Positions 12,321 through 12,870 of a stretch of DNA of 12,870 bases are shown one piece after another. The position numbers were made by a program, and so were the translations under genes. The notes below the pieces were generated by a model. The model was given only the letters and a program-made list of their open reading frames with translations, made no database searches and had not been told where the DNA came from. This DNA comes from CAZUXY01 sp964624235. GTDB taxonomy: Bacteria; Spirochaetota; UBA4802; UBA5368. The stretch lies in NCBI GenBank assembly GCA_964624235.1, contig CAZUXY010000087.1, forward strand, positions 1 to 12,870, read 5' to 3'. The number at the start of each line of letters is the position of its first letter. Within the stretch, counting starts at the first letter, position 1.

Positions 12321-12870
12321 GGCACCATATGGCATACCTACACCTATGACGGCTTAAACCGCCTGGTAAGCGCCTCGGGCCATTACCAGAAGACCGAACG
12401 GAACGGCTTGGGCCTCAACAACCCGCCGCCGCAGAAATACGAGCGTGCCTTCGGCTATACCCACAACGGGAACCTGACCCGAAAAGACATACTGGACCCG
12501 GATTCCCATGCCCTGGTGGACCGCTGGAGCTATGTCTATGCCAACCACGCGGCAGGCGCCATCAACACCACGGTGTATGGTTCGGACCGGTTCGTGATGT
12601 ACTACGACGCCGCCGGCAATATGATCCACCAGGCCGACAACGCCGCCGGCCGCGTAAAACAGATGGCCTATGACTCTGCCAACCGCATCAAGACGGTCAC
12701 CGATCCCAACACCTCGGAAGTAGTGGGCCAGTATAAATACGACGACCAGGGGTTCAGGGTGAGGAAGACCTCTCTCTATGACAACGGCGCCGAGAAGACC
12801 GAGACCAAGCTCCTCTACGCCTCCATGTATTTCGGCATCGAGATCCAGAAAGATGTGTACACCCTTGAAG
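12303..12870 (+). pseudogene. RHS/YD-repeat fragment, continuation in shifted frame, runs off window
   Basis: Continuation of the same RHS coding sequence, in the frame two bases on. The frame is open from 12225 to the window end; GTG 12276 and GTG 12303 are the only plausible start-like codons before RHS sequence, and neither has a ribosome binding site. Repeats: TYTYDGLNRLVSASGHYQ, FGYTHNGNLTRKDILDP, WSYVYANHAAG, YYDAAGNMIHQADNAAGR, YDSANRIKTVTDPN and YKYDDQGFRVRK, ending in SMYFGIEIQKD. In typical RHS proteins the next section would be the conserved core and then a variable C-terminal domain, which lies beyond the window. Codon use is the same GC-rich type as in the upstream part, so both were one gene before the break. 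Confidence 0.75.

Larger units (their letters stand above)
11083..12357 (+). pseudogene. RHS/YD-repeat protein fragment, 5'-truncated, frame broken near 12270
   Basis: A YD-repeat (RHS) protein fragment, the shell-forming repeat type found in polymorphic toxins and cell-surface proteins. The frame is open from ATG 11083 (ATG 11185 is an alternative), but homology-like sequence begins only near 11279 (GRSKTVTKNARGQVLYVEDA). Repeats include YDLAGNRVKKMD, QYDGFGRLIAASDPD, DALNRTTVMSYDRAGRL, YDLLGRTKKETRY, HDLLNRVTEIQYP and YEYDIKGRLTHL. There is no signal peptide, and neither start has a good ribosome binding site (11083 has only AGGGA close by and overlaps the preceding gene), so this is probably an internal piece of a much larger gene. 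After MGTDTGSTLF (about 12267) the frame turns into non-RHS sequence and stops at 12357, while RHS sequence resumes in another frame. GC content is much higher than in the neighbours (38 of 60 bases in line 11401 against 22 of 60 in line 10801). Confidence 0.75.

Noticed and set aside
1..12870. tRNA, rRNA, CRISPR arrays, integrase or transposase genes
   Set aside because: I looked for T-loop-like motifs, regularly spaced repeats and DDE or tyrosine-recombinase motifs and saw none.

Overview
The window looks like chromosomal DNA from a Gram-negative bacterium. Base composition is mostly moderate, ORFs are densely packed on both strands, ATG starts usually carry GGAGG-type ribosome binding sites, and two good sigma70-type promoters are visible. 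The mix of genes (acyl-CoA ligase, PAS/HisKA_2 kinase, UPF0371 protein, a W-x(n)-LS-x-EEK-type small protein, YD-repeat protein) fits a free-living Spirochaetota or Desulfobacterota-type organism. That placement is a weak inference; there is no rRNA or other marker here.

Layout: (1) 1-1629, the nearly complete 3' part of a long-chain acyl-CoA synthetase. (2) 1626-2201, a minus-strand membrane-anchored protein whose stop codon shares a CTAG with that of the ligase. (3) 2202-2360, a divergent intergenic region with a 14-bp perfect palindrome, then an exported beta-rich protein of unknown function. (4) 2947-3641 minus, a SixA-type histidine phosphatase preceded by a 49-aa two-helix membrane protein. 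(5) 3795-6026, a small membrane protein, a small soluble helical protein, then a good promoter and a two-PAS HisKA_2 histidine kinase with no response regulator beside it. (6) 6277-7791, a UPF0371/DUF1846 protein. (7) 7792-7993, a repeat-like spacer. (8) 7994-8473 minus, a small basic protein. (9) 8722-8898, a 58-aa protein. (10) 8923-9360 minus, an SRPBCC protein. (11) 9612-10442, an NADH pyrophosphatase (NudC type). (12) 10443-10745, a leader region with a perfect-consensus promoter, serving a STAS/SpoIIAA-like protein at 10746-11117. (13) 11170-12870, a GC-rich RHS/YD-repeat fragment that lacks its 5' end and shifts frame around a small hairpin-rich insert.

Most genes look like independent housekeeping or signalling units rather than one pathway. 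Likely co-transcribed pairs are the 49-aa membrane protein with the SixA-type phosphatase and, less surely, the 70-aa protein with the kinase. The right end is the accessory part. The RHS fragment has no credible start, sits next to what may be the 3' remnant of a minus-strand gene, and is disrupted by a REP-like hairpin element. I see no convincing new multi-gene defence or toxin system. The most useful observations are two small genes with strong ribosome binding sites (49 and 58 aa), the rearranged RHS junction, and the hairpin insert.
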